In this document: piece after piece, positions 41,561 through 49,979 of the stretch
How the letters are laid out: every line of letters starts with the position of its first letter
Position numbering within the stretch: the stretch's first letter is position 1
Origin: an uncultured Hellea sp.
GTDB taxonomy: Bacteria > Pseudomonadota > Alphaproteobacteria > Caulobacterales > Maricaulaceae
Assembly: GCA_938007935.1 (NCBI GenBank)
Contig: CALLMD010000010.1
Location: 186,001 to 250,000, forward strand
Length of the DNA: 64,000 nucleotides
Reading direction: 5' to 3'
Program-made: the position numbers and the translations under genes
Notes under the pieces: model-generated
Told to the model about the DNA's origin: nothing
The model's input: only the letters and a program-made list of their open reading frames with translations
Databases searched by the model: none

Positions 41561-43237
41561 ATGACAGTTTTTTTATACGCAGCGGGAAACCATACTTATC
41601 AGGGAACATCTGGAGGATATGATCAAGTCGATTATGATGCCTCATTAGCCGAATTTTCGATTTTCACCAATGCAGATGGGAGCGTGACTGTAAGCCATCC
41701 CACATTAGGAACCGACACGCTTTTTAATATTGATGGGATTTGGTCGGATGCTGACCAATCTTGGTATTCAATCGATGATGCTATTGCACTAACAAGCAAT
41801 GCAGCCGTCACAGAACCAATAGATAATACGTCAGGGCCTATTCTTTATAGCCTTGGCGACGATACGCATACGGGTTCAGCCCACGAATATAGTCAGGTTG
41901 ATTATGACGGCCACTTGTCTGACTTTTCTATCTCTCGGAACAATGATGGCAGCGTTACTGTTTCTCATCCTGTATTTGGAACAGATACACTCATCCATAT
42001 TGATGGCTTATGGATTGACGGCGACCAGTCATGGTACTCTATTGATGATGCCATTGCTTGGACTCCTGATGTTTCCCAACCAACACATCCAACGCCAACA
42101 ACCCCAGACCCTGTTGATCCTGAACCAACAAACCCCGTTGATCCAGTAGAACCCGTTAACCCAGACCCATCAAATTCCGATTTCATAATTGATGAATGGG
42201 GGGTCTTACGCGGTTCCAATGCAAATGACGTCCTTAATGACACTGGCGCAATTAATTCGCTTTATGGTGGCCGCGGCAATGACACATTAAACGGTACAGC
42301 AAATGCATATAGTCAGGCTGAATATGATGGCGCAGCATCAGAATATAGCTTCACGCAAAACGCCAATGGCACTGTAACTGTAACTCATGCCGAATGGGGT
42401 ACGGATACACTATCCAATATTGACGGTTTTTGGTTTCAAGGTGAACAAGCTTGGTACGCTATGGAAGATCTCATTGATGGCAATGCAGTCACGCCAGTAG
42501 ACCCAGGTAATCCAGTTGACCCCATTGATCCGGTTGACCCTGTTGACCCGGTAGACCCTGTTGACCCGGTAGACCCCGTCGGGCCAAATACTGGTGTTTT
42601 GATTGATGGCGTGATTACAGGGTCCAATGATGTGAATGATGTCCTAATTGGCGACGCTGCAGATAATGTCTTTTTTGCAGGTCGCGGCACAGATATTATT
42701 CGCGGTGAAGCGGGCAATGATACCTTAAATGTTGATGGCGATATTTTTGAGTGGACATATTCTGCCAATGCCGATGGATCCGTTACCATGACCCATCCGA
42801 CATGGGGCGAAAATACGTTGATTGGCATTGAGCAGATCACATCACAACGTTCTGGTGAGACTTTCTCTATTGACGCCGCCATTGCCTCAACAAATGGTTT
42901 GCCACGTTTCCGTTTGGATAATGATAATGTCATCAACGGAACAAATGGTGATGATAACATTCAAGGCGGCGCTGATGTTCAAGGCTTTTACGGCGGTACA
43001 GGCAATGATGTTTACTTCGGTACAGATGGGTTTGAGCAAGTCAATTATGATGGCGCGCGGTCTGAATATAACATCTTCCAGAACGGTGACGGGTCTATCA
43101 CAGTCGATCATCCGATTTGGGGAACAGATATCCTTAACGACATTGACGCCTTGATCTTTACAGGTGTTGAGCCCGGTGTTGGCGGCGCGCAATCTGCGCC
43201 GTTTGAATTCATCTCTACGGACGATTTATTCGCATAA
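41561..43237 (+). CDS. Repeat protein with five beta modules and PVDP linkers, T1SS-like
   Basis: 558 residues without an N-terminal signal. Five related ~55-residue modules (about 20-75, 110-165, 250-305, 390-440 degenerate, 490-535) share YxQVDYD...F-x-x-x-x-N-x-DGSVTVxHPxxGTDTLxNIDGxWxxxxQxWYSIDDAI. They are separated by (PVDP)n proline linkers at about 183-203 and 312-341. Hemolysin-type nonapeptide-like pieces (GGRGNDTLNGTA, GSNDVNDVLIGDAADN, GTNGDDNIQGG, YGGTGNDVYFG) suggest calcium binding. The C-terminus FISTDDLFA has the acidic/hydrophobic look of a type I secretion signal. No T1SS genes are adjacent. Exact family not recognised. Confidence 0.8.
   Translation: MTVFLYAAGNHTYQGTSGGYDQVDYDASLAEFSIFTNADGSVTVSHPTLGTDTLFNIDGIWSDADQSWYSIDDAIALTSNAAVTEPIDNTSGPILYSLGDDTHTGSAHEYSQVDYDGHLSDFSISRNNDGSVTVSHPVFGTDTLIHIDGLWIDGDQSWYSIDDAIAWTPDVSQPTHPTPTTPDPVDPEPTNPVDPVEPVNPDPSNSDFIIDEWGVLRGSNANDVLNDTGAINSLYGGRGNDTLNGTANAYSQAEYDGAASEYSFTQNANGTVTVTHAEWGTDTLSNIDGFWFQGEQAWYAMEDLIDGNAVTPVDPGNPVDPIDPVDPVDPVDPVDPVDPVGPNTGVLIDGVITGSNDVNDVLIGDAADNVFFAGRGTDIIRGEAGNDTLNVDGDIFEWTYSANADGSVTMTHPTWGENTLIGIEQITSQRSGETFSIDAAIASTNGLPRFRLDNDNVINGTNGDDNIQGGADVQGFYGGTGNDVYFGTDGFEQVNYDGARSEYNIFQNGDGSITVDHPIWGTDILNDIDALIFTGVEPGVGGAQSAPFEFISTDDLFA
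42494..42586 (+). repeat. (PVDP)n coding repeat in the five-module protein
   Basis: Tandem 12-base units encoding Pro-Val-Asp-Pro linkers, residues about 312-342. A shorter, more degenerate tract encodes residues 183-203. Confidence 0.8.
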
Positions 43238-43242
43238 AATAA

Positions 43243-43282
43243 GCTGCACCCAAATTTTAAACCTTTGAAATTTGGGTGCAGC
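43243..43282. repeat. 15-bp perfect inverted repeat after the repeat-protein gene
   Basis: GCTGCACCCAAATTT (43243-43257) and AAATTTGGGTGCAGC (43268-43282) around a 10-base loop, 5 bases after the stop. No U-tract follows; it may act as a terminator-type or mRNA-stabilising 3' hairpin. Confidence 0.75.
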
Positions 43283-43318
43283 CGCTAAAATAAATGTGAT
43301 ATTTATTTCATAGCCAAA

Positions 43319-43963
43319 ATGATACGTAACGATTACGTTGCTAACATGATGAAAAACATGTCTCTATCTTTAATTGCCGCAGCGCTCTCAATGGCAAGCT
43401 GCTCTCAGGCACAAGAGACGACAAATCTAACTCAGTCAGCTTCTGTTTCTGCCGCTGAAAACATCGCAGGGAATTGGCAAGTGATTGAAGCTGAAAGTCA
43501 TATCAAATTTACAGCCGAGCAAGAAGGCAATCCCTTTACAGGACAGTTTAATAAATTTGATGCAGTGATTAATTTTGATGCGGAAAATATTGATCAAGCC
43601 TTTGTCACCGCAAATATTGATATCTCTTCCATGGACGCTGGCGATAAAGACCGGAACGGCGCGCTACCCGGTAAAGAATGGTTTTTCGTTAAAAAATTTC
43701 CCGAAGCTATTTTCCAATCCTCGAATTTTTCTAAAACGGGTGAGAATAGCTACGCGGCAGCAGGCACCTTATCAATGAAGGGCGTTAGTCAACCGCTCAC
43801 CCTGCCCTTCACATTAGATATAGATAACGGCACGGCGGATATGCGCGGAGAGGTTACGCTCGATAGAACTCTATGGGATCTGGGTAGCGGCGCTTGGTCA
43901 ACCGATGAATGGGTCAGTACATCTGTGCGCGTTGATGTTAAAATTAAAGCAAAAGCAAAATAA
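43319..43963 (+). CDS. YceI-family periplasmic lipid-binding protein
   Basis: Up to 214 residues. A signal region (MSLSLIAAALSMASCSQA, possible lipobox) leads to a YceI lipocalin-like barrel: WQVIEAESHIKFTAEQEGNPFTGQFNKFDAVINFD, VTANIDISSMDAGDKDRNGALPGKEWFFVKKFPEAIFQSSNF, YAAAGTLSMKGVSQPLTLPFTL. The family binds isoprenoid-type lipids in the periplasm. The start is uncertain: ATGs at 43319, 43346, 43349 and 43358 are in frame, none with a clear ribosome site; a later one would give a more normal signal peptide. Confidence 0.87.
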   Translation: MIRNDYVANMMKNMSLSLIAAALSMASCSQAQETTNLTQSASVSAAENIAGNWQVIEAESHIKFTAEQEGNPFTGQFNKFDAVINFDAENIDQAFVTANIDISSMDAGDKDRNGALPGKEWFFVKKFPEAIFQSSNFSKTGENSYAAAGTLSMKGVSQPLTLPFTLDIDNGTADMRGEVTLDRTLWDLGSGAWSTDEWVSTSVRVDVKIKAKAK

Positions 43964-43975
43964 TTTTCACTGAAC

Positions 43976-45781
43976 TTAACTCGCGGCTTCGCGCATCATT
44001 TCCAGCTCCAGCCATTCTTCTTCGCAGGCTTCGAGCTTGGACGTGATTGTTTGAAAATCCGCTAAGGCTTTATTGAAACCATCTGGGTCGCGTTTAAAGA
44101 AATCACTATCAGCCATTTTTTGCTCAAGCGCGGCTTTCTTGGCCTCCAATGTTTCCATTTCTTGTGGGAGTTGTTCGAGACGAAATTTATGTTTGTAAGA
44201 GAGCTTGGCCTTAGATGCGGGAACGCTGGATTTAGCCGTCTCTTTGGCCGCTTTCGCCGCCTCTTTTTGGGCCGCTTTACGCGCTTGCACGCCGCGCCCG
44301 CGTTGATCCACCATATCGGAATAGCCGCCCGCATAGACTTGCCATTTACCCTTGCCTTCAAAGCCAATCGTGCGCGTGACGGTACGGTCTAAAAAATCAC
44401 GGTCATGGGAGACCACAACAACCGTGCCTTTATAATCCGCGACCAGTTCTTGCAGTAAATCAAGCGTTTCCAAATCCAGATCATTTGTCGGTTCATCCAA
44501 AATCAAAAGATTAGACGGCAGGCGCAGGCCGCGCGCGAGTTGCAGCCGACCGCGCTCGCCCCCTGATAAGGCATGGATTGGCGTACGCGCTTGTTCGGGC
44601 AGAAAAAGAAAGTCTTTCATATAGCGAACAACGTGAACGGAGTTATCCCCGACCATCACCTTATCACCGCCATTATCTGTCATAGCCTCGGAGAGCGTCC
44701 AGTCAGGATTTAAGCTCTCACGTTTCTGATCGACGATAAGCGGCTGCAGGTTCACGCCCAACTCTATCTTGCCGCTATCGGCCTGATGCTCACCCATAAG
44801 CAGTTTGAGTAAAGTGGTCTTACCCGACCCGTTCGGCCCGACAATGCCGAGCCTCTCACCGCGCGAAATTTTAATTGAAAAGTCATCCACGATAGGGCGG
44901 CCATCGAAACTTTTGCTGACATTTTCCAAAATGGCGACACGCTTGCCCGAGGCTTGACCCTCTGTGACAGTAATCGCCGCCGCGCCAACAACCTGCTTTT
45001 GCTCGCGGACTTGTTTGCGCAGATTTGCAAGTTCTTTGACGCGGCGCACATTACGCTTGCGGCGGCCAGAGACCCCATGAACAATCCAGTGCTGCTCGCG
45101 GTGAATTTTGCGGTCAAGCTTATGCCGGTCGAGCTCTTCTTGCTCTAAATACGCATCGCGCCAATCTTCGAAATGGGCAAAGCCTTTATCAAGGCTGCGC
45201 GTCTCGCCCCGGTCCATCCAGATTGTGCGCCGCGATAGATTTTCCAGAAACCGCCGATCATGGGAAATCAGCAAAATAGAGGAAGACAAACCCGATAGCT
45301 CCCCTTCGAGCCATTCAATGGCGGGCAAGTCCAAATGATTAGTTGGCTCATCCAGCATTAAAATATCGGGCTCAGGCGCGAGAGTACGCGCGAGCGCAGC
45401 GCGGCGCATCTCGCCCCCTGACATTACGCTTGGGTCTTCCTCGCCCGTTAATCCCAGCGCGTCCAAGAGGTAAGGAATACGCGCCCCATCATCCGCGCCA
45501 ATAAGCCCGTCTTCGATATAATCCCTAGCGGTTTGAAAAGCGGAAAGATCAGGTTCCTGGGGTAAGTAACGTATCGTCGTGCCGGGCTGTAAAAAGCGCT
45601 CCCCGCTATCAGCCTCGACAAGGCCCGCAGCGATTTTAAGCAAAGTCGATTTACCCGAACCATTACGCCCAACCAAACAAATACGATCCCGCGCCATAAC
45701 AGACAAATCCGCGCCCTCAAGCAAAGGCGTCGTTCCAAATGTCAGGCCAATATTGGCAAGGGTTAAAAGCGGCGGGGCCAT
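43976..45781 (-). CDS. uup: ABC-F family ATPase, Uup-like
   Basis: 601 residues with two fused ABC domains and no membrane part. Walker A GRNGSGKST and GPNGSGKTT; signatures MSGGEMRRAALARTLAPEPDILMLDEPTNHLD and LSGGERGRLQLARGLRLPSNLLILDEPTNDLD. The linker holds the positively charged RKIHREQHWIVHGVSGRRKRNVRR helix, and the C-terminus is a coiled coil (LEAKKAALEQKMAD...LEACEEEWLELEMM), the Uup hallmark. ABC-F proteins act on the ribosome E-site; Uup also affects transposon excision and branched-DNA binding. Paralogue identity is probable, not certain. Confidence 0.88.
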   Translation of the reverse strand: MAPPLLTLANIGLTFGTTPLLEGADLSVMARDRICLVGRNGSGKSTLLKIAAGLVEADSGERFLQPGTTIRYLPQEPDLSAFQTARDYIEDGLIGADDGARIPYLLDALGLTGEEDPSVMSGGEMRRAALARTLAPEPDILMLDEPTNHLDLPAIEWLEGELSGLSSSILLISHDRRFLENLSRRTIWMDRGETRSLDKGFAHFEDWRDAYLEQEELDRHKLDRKIHREQHWIVHGVSGRRKRNVRRVKELANLRKQVREQKQVVGAAAITVTEGQASGKRVAILENVSKSFDGRPIVDDFSIKISRGERLGIVGPNGSGKTTLLKLLMGEHQADSGKIELGVNLQPLIVDQKRESLNPDWTLSEAMTDNGGDKVMVGDNSVHVVRYMKDFLFLPEQARTPIHALSGGERGRLQLARGLRLPSNLLILDEPTNDLDLETLDLLQELVADYKGTVVVVSHDRDFLDRTVTRTIGFEGKGKWQVYAGGYSDMVDQRGRGVQARKAAQKEAAKAAKETAKSSVPASKAKLSYKHKFRLEQLPQEMETLEAKKAALEQKMADSDFFKRDPDGFNKALADFQTITSKLEACEEEWLELEMMREAAS

Positions 45782-46610
45782 AAATTTCTATGCGTAAATG
45801 TTAAGCGCCGTCTCTATGCGGGACTGGAGGGGAGTTCAAGCAGGGTTTTACTATAGTGAAGTTTAACTCTGCGGCATCAGTTAATTCGCCACCCTATCAG
45901 GTTAGCTTTGGAGCAAAGGGGACAGGGCGGCCGACTTCCGCAAATCAAATAAAGCGGATGTTCGAAGCTAAATCTTGGCCAATCTACCTAAAGCGTCTTC
46001 TTTTACTTCGCTAATGTTTTTTGAGGAGTCATAGTAGACAGTAATATTATAGTCTTCAAAACTATAGCTACGTATATTTAAGTCCGCATTTCGATTTGGT
46101 TTCGACCACCCTTTATCAATATTTGTGTAAAGCTCTTCAGTATCATTCACAGATTCAATGAATTTCTTAAGTAATTGTGGATCGAAATTATTATCGATAA
46201 AATCCCTAGATGCCTAAATTATGAATACTGGAAAGTCTTCCTCATCTCTAAACCGGAAGAATTGGTCCGTCAGACCATTACCGTTATGCGCACTTGGCAC
46301 TCTTGATGAAACGAATTGAAATTTAATATTGTCAAATCTTAAGTCTGTTTCAGTATTACTCATATACTTCTCCTACGAGCCTTTTTATGGTCGAAAACCT
46401 TCAACCCATTTAGCAATTAGGTTGTAACAAAAAAAATACAAGAAGCTGTCTGTTTTCCGAAGCGAATAATCTCTGAATGTCTTAAAACCGCAGTCCAAAA
46501 TAAGACAATGGGCTGAGGTTCGCTAGGGATAAAGCTCCGTTTACAAGTCACACACCCCATGCGACATCTGATAAATTGCTCTCTTTGGCGTTCACCCCTA
46601 TAGCGGGGCG
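45782..46610. other. 829-base stretch without an intact gene
   Basis: Between the ABC-F gene and ccmF. It contains one stop-interrupted minus-strand frame (45968-46363) and otherwise nothing I recognise: no tRNA, no transposase remnant, no clear terminator. It is more AT-rich than the neighbouring ccm genes, consistent with acquired or decaying DNA. Confidence 0.6.
45968..46363 (-). pseudogene. Small gene interrupted by an in-frame amber codon
   Basis: A continuous 132-codon frame starts at ATG 46361-46363 with an excellent ribosome site (AGGAG, 6 bases upstream) and ends at TAG 45968-45970. Codon 50 (46214-46216) is TAG, splitting it into 49 and 81 residues. The N-terminal part has FDNIKFQFVSSRVPS and GLTDQFFRFRDEEDFPVFII; after the stop it continues ASRDFIDNNFDPQLLKKFIES and ends SEVKEDALGRLAKI without any loss of reading phase. 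No family is recognised. A recent nonsense mutation is the simplest reading; a sequencing error or amber suppression are alternatives. Confidence 0.65.
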
Positions 46611-48539
46611 GTGATTGCTGAGTTTGGACATTTTCTTTTGATATTGGCGCTGCTGACTGCGGCGGCGCAAAGCTTTGTCCCGCTCTTTGGCGCGGCAAAG
46701 AACGCCCCCCGCGCCATGGCCTTTGCGGACCGCGCGGCGAGCGTTCAATTTATTTTAATTGCGCTCTCCTTTGCGGCGCTCACCGCCGTGTTTATTCGCT
46801 CTGATTTTAGCGTATTGCTGGCCGCGACCCATTCTCATTCGATGAAGCCCTTTCTGTATAAAATTTCGGGTGTGTGGGGCAATCATGAAGGCTCTATCCT
46901 GCTCTGGACGCTGATGCTCGCCCTTTACGGCGCGCTTATTCCGCGCTTTGGTAAGCACCTGCCCAAGACCCTGAAAGCGCGCGCTATTGCCGTGCAGGGC
47001 TTGCTGGGCTTTGGCTTTCTCACCTTTATCCTCTTTACCTCTAATCCCTTTGAGCGGCTTAATCCTGTGCCCCCAGACGGATTGGGCTTGAACCCGCTCC
47101 TCCAAGACCCGGGCCTGGCTCTACATCCGCCCTTTTTATATATGGGCTATGTCGGCTTTTCCGTCGCCTTTGCTTTTTCCGTCGCCGCCTTGATGGAGGG
47201 CAAGGTTGACGCGACATGGGCGCGCTGGCTGCGGCCTTGGGTGCTTGTGGCGTGGAGCTTTCTGACCATCGGCATTACCATGGGCTCGGTCTGGGCTTAT
47301 TACGAGCTGGGCTGGGGCGGCTGGTGGATGTGGGACCCCGTTGAGAATGTCAGTTTCATGCCGTGGCTTGTCGGCACGGCCTTGCTCCATTCTATCATGG
47401 TGCTAGGCACGCGCCATCAGCTCGCCACATGGACGGTCTTGCTCGGGATTAGCGCCTTCTCCATGAGCCTTATCGGCACCTTTGTTGTGCGCTCTGGCGT
47501 GCTGGTCTCGGTCCATGCCTTTGCCGTGGACCCAGCGCGCGGCGTTGTTATCCTTGCGCTGCTCATGGCCTATACAGGCGGCGCGCTGGCGCTTTATGCC
47601 AAGCGGGCGAAGACGCTCAAAGGCCCGGGCGGCTTTGATATCCTCTCACGCCAAGGCGGGCTTGTGCTCAATAATTTGCTTTTAATTACCGCCACGGCCA
47701 CAGTCTTTCTGGGCACATTTTACCCGCTCTTTATGGACGCCATGACGGGGGATAAAATCACAGTTGCCAAGCCTTACTTTGATTTGACCTTCGCCCCGAT
47801 TATGCTGCTCTTGATCTTATTTATGGGCGCAGCCCCGCTGTTGAAATGGAGCGGGGATAGCTGGGCGGCCCTTAAAAAGCTTGGCCTTATCAGCGCCGCG
47901 CTTTTCGTTGTTATCGTCATCGGCACCACCCTTATCGGCAAATCATTCTTAGGCGGCATAGGCCTTTTCTTCGCCGCTTACCTCGCCGCCGCTACGCTCT
48001 TGGCCCTAAGCAAACGCACACAGGGATTTAAAAACTGGAAGCAGCCCGCCGCGACTTACGGCTTTGTCCTCGCCCATCTTGGTATGGCGATTTTCACAGC
48101 GGGCGCGGTTATCATGTCAACATGGGCCAAGGAAGACTTAAGGCGGCTTAAGGTTGGCGAAAGCATGCAAAACGCAGGCTATGAATTTACCCTCGATAAG
48201 GTCACCACAGGCATTCACGAAAATTACCAATATTTGGAGGCCAAAATCGATGTGTCCAAAGACGGCCGCGCAGTTAAAACCCTCACCACGCAACAGCGCT
48301 ATTATCCCGTGCGCGAAATGATTACGACCGAGGCGGGCTTTCACTTCACAGCGGGGCCAACCGTCTTTGCCGCCATTAGCGAAGGCGACGTCAATCGCGG
48401 CTGGAAAATACGCGCCAATTACCACCCCTTTGTGACATGGATTTGGTTTGGCGCTTTCCTGATGGCGCTAGCGGGATTTATCTCTCTCTTTGACAGTAGG
48501 CTCCGCGCCCCCGCCGCAACAAAAGAGACGCTATCATGA
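46611..48539 (+). CDS. ccmF: Cytochrome c maturation haem lyase subunit CcmF
   Basis: 642 residues with about 14-15 membrane helices. The haem-handling WWD motif is seen as WGGWWMWDPVENVSFMPWL, along with conserved SHEG-type NHEGSILLWTL and PPDGLGLNPLLQDPGLALHPPFLYMGYVGFSVAF. With CcmH and CcmI it attaches haem to apocytochrome c outside the inner membrane. Start is a GTG (46611) giving the standard MIAEFGHFLLILALL. ccmE, its usual upstream neighbour, is not present. Stop overlaps ccmG. Confidence 0.96.
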   Translation: MIAEFGHFLLILALLTAAAQSFVPLFGAAKNAPRAMAFADRAASVQFILIALSFAALTAVFIRSDFSVLLAATHSHSMKPFLYKISGVWGNHEGSILLWTLMLALYGALIPRFGKHLPKTLKARAIAVQGLLGFGFLTFILFTSNPFERLNPVPPDGLGLNPLLQDPGLALHPPFLYMGYVGFSVAFAFSVAALMEGKVDATWARWLRPWVLVAWSFLTIGITMGSVWAYYELGWGGWWMWDPVENVSFMPWLVGTALLHSIMVLGTRHQLATWTVLLGISAFSMSLIGTFVVRSGVLVSVHAFAVDPARGVVILALLMAYTGGALALYAKRAKTLKGPGGFDILSRQGGLVLNNLLLITATATVFLGTFYPLFMDAMTGDKITVAKPYFDLTFAPIMLLLILFMGAAPLLKWSGDSWAALKKLGLISAALFVVIVIGTTLIGKSFLGGIGLFFAAYLAAATLLALSKRTQGFKNWKQPAATYGFVLAHLGMAIFTAGAVIMSTWAKEDLRRLKVGESMQNAGYEFTLDKVTTGIHENYQYLEAKIDVSKDGRAVKTLTTQQRYYPVREMITTEAGFHFTAGPTVFAAISEGDVNRGWKIRANYHPFVTWIWFGAFLMALAGFISLFDSRLRAPAATKETLS

Positions 48540-49063
48540 TGCGCGCTCTCGCCCCGCTGGCGATATTCCTGCTTATCGGGTTGACTTTTGCTATTGGCCT
48601 GACCAAAGACCCGCGCGCGCTAGGCTCAGAGCTTATCGACAAACCCATCCCCGAATTCGCCCTGACCGATCTATTTGATGAAACCAAAGTCCTGACACAG
48701 GAGGACATCAAAGGCCAAGTCTCTTTGGTCAATGTGTTTGGCTCTTGGTGTGTGGCCTGCACGGTCGAGCACCCTGTCTTGATGACATTAGCGCAACGCA
48801 AGCAGGTCAATATTATCGGCATTGATTGGCGCGATGAGCGGGCCAAAGGCCAAGCCTGGCTGGCCAAACATGGTAACCCCTATAACACCGTCATCTTTGA
48901 TGATGAGAGCCTGCTCGCCATTAAGCTCGGCATTACAGGCGCGCCTGAAACTTTCGTCACAGACAGGCATGGCAAAATTCGCTATAAACATGTCGGCGTG
49001 ATTACGCCCGAAATTTGGACAAAAACCCTGCGCCCCATTGTACGGCAATTGGAGGCAGAATGA
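48536..49063 (+). CDS. ccmG: Thiol:disulfide interchange protein CcmG/DsbE
   Basis: 175 residues. N-terminal membrane anchor (LAPLAIFLLIGLTFAIGL) and a periplasmic thioredoxin fold with active site SWCVACTVEHP; the usual x-x is V-P, here V-A. The GVTGAPETF-like segment GITGAPETFV supplies the cis-proline region. It reduces apocytochrome c cysteines before haem attachment. Start and stop overlap ccmF and ccmH (ATGA at the latter), so the operon is tightly coupled. Confidence 0.94.
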   Translation: MMRALAPLAIFLLIGLTFAIGLTKDPRALGSELIDKPIPEFALTDLFDETKVLTQEDIKGQVSLVNVFGSWCVACTVEHPVLMTLAQRKQVNIIGIDWRDERAKGQAWLAKHGNPYNTVIFDDESLLAIKLGITGAPETFVTDRHGKIRYKHVGVITPEIWTKTLRPIVRQLEAE

Positions 49064-49467
49064 GATATGTCACCATATGCCTTAGCCTTGTGCTGTCTTT
49101 GTGTTTCTGCGTAGCGACAGCACAAACCACAGAGCCGCTTTTGGACGCACAGGCCCGCGAGATTGGGCAATCCCTGCGCTGTGTGGTCTGTCAAAATCAA
49201 AGCATCAACGAATCCGATGCCCCTTTGGCCGAAGACATGCGCAAGCTCATTCAGAAGCAATTAGAGGCCGGCAAATCCAAGACCGAAATTATCGATTATA
49301 TGCAGGAAAATTACGGCGACTATGTGCTGTTAAAACCACCCATGCAGGGCAATACGATTATCCTGTGGTTCGGGCCGTGTCTCTTGCTGCTCGCGCTCCT
49401 GCTTTGGTTTTTCCGCACGGCAAAAAAGAACGATGTGAAAAGACGTGATAAAGAGACGCAGCCATGA
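49060..49467 (+). CDS. ccmH: Cytochrome c maturation protein CcmH
   Basis: 135 residues. Signal peptide, then the CcmH/CycL/NrfF domain: AREIGQSLRCVVCQNQSINESDAPLAEDMRKLIQKQLEAGKSKTEIIDYMQENYGDYVLLKPPM, with the RCVVC redox pair, then a C-terminal helix (TIILWFGPCLLLLALLLWFF). The ATG at 49060 overlaps the ccmG stop; an open extension to 49015 is rejected. The next gene again overlaps by 4 bases. Confidence 0.95.
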   Translation: MRYVTICLSLVLSLCFCVATAQTTEPLLDAQAREIGQSLRCVVCQNQSINESDAPLAEDMRKLIQKQLEAGKSKTEIIDYMQENYGDYVLLKPPMQGNTIILWFGPCLLLLALLLWFFRTAKKNDVKRRDKETQP

Positions 49468-49958
49468 TTTGGATATTCCTCATTGCAGCAGCCCTCATCA
49501 CGGGACTTTTCCTCGTGACACCTTTTTTGACAAAAGGCGACACGCCCCCCGCGCGCGGAAAAATCTCCCTCGCCTTGCTGGGCTTCACCTTGGCGGGCCT
49601 CGCCATATATGCCGTGATTGGACGGCCAGAGCTGACCGCCCCTAACGCCCTGAAAGCCTATGAGCCGCCCGCCTCCCCCGCGCCGGGCCCCAGCGCAGCG
49701 GATATCAAAGCCGCGCAAGAGATGAGCCCAGAAGACCGCGCCGCCATGATAAACGCCATGGTCGAAGGCCTTGCGCAAAAACTCCAAGACAATCCAGACA
49801 ACCCCCAAGGCTGGGCCAGATTGCTACGCGCCCGAACCGTTTTAGGCCAAGAGGCCCAACGCGCCAAAGATATCGAGACCGTAAAAGCGCTCTATGCCGA
49901 TAGGCCTGATGTGATGGCACAGATATTGCGGGGGGGGAGTAGGTTGAAAAGTGAATGA
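49464..49958 (+). CDS. ccmI: Short CcmI-like cytochrome c biogenesis protein
   Basis: 164 residues. Two membrane helices (IFLIAAALITGLFLVTPFL and ISLALLGFTLAGLAIYAVIG), a Pro/Ala linker, then a single TPR-like unit (INAMVEGLAQKLQDNPDNPQGWARLLRARTVLGQEAQRAKDIETVKALY). Full CcmI proteins carry a larger TPR domain for apocytochrome binding, so this is a short form, common in alphaproteobacteria. A run of eight G (49930-49937) near the 3' end is a potential slippage site. Last gene of the ccm unit. Confidence 0.8.
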   Translation: MIWIFLIAAALITGLFLVTPFLTKGDTPPARGKISLALLGFTLAGLAIYAVIGRPELTAPNALKAYEPPASPAPGPSAADIKAAQEMSPEDRAAMINAMVEGLAQKLQDNPDNPQGWARLLRARTVLGQEAQRAKDIETVKALYADRPDVMAQILRGGSRLKSE

Positions 49959-49979
49959 CTTTATCAACATTGAGCAATG

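Noticed and set aside
42494..42586. Short tandem DNA repeats as a possible CRISPR array
   Set aside because: 12-base units without unique spacers, in frame and encoding Pro-Val-Asp-Pro linkers.
46417..46748. Short minus-strand frames upstream of ccmF
   Set aside because: Biased composition, overlap with ccmF and no ribosome sites; shadows of GC-rich coding or random frames.
49930..49937. Run of eight G near the end of ccmI as a phase-variation switch
   Set aside because: It lies a few codons before the stop, so a slip would alter only the last residues; regulation is unlikely.
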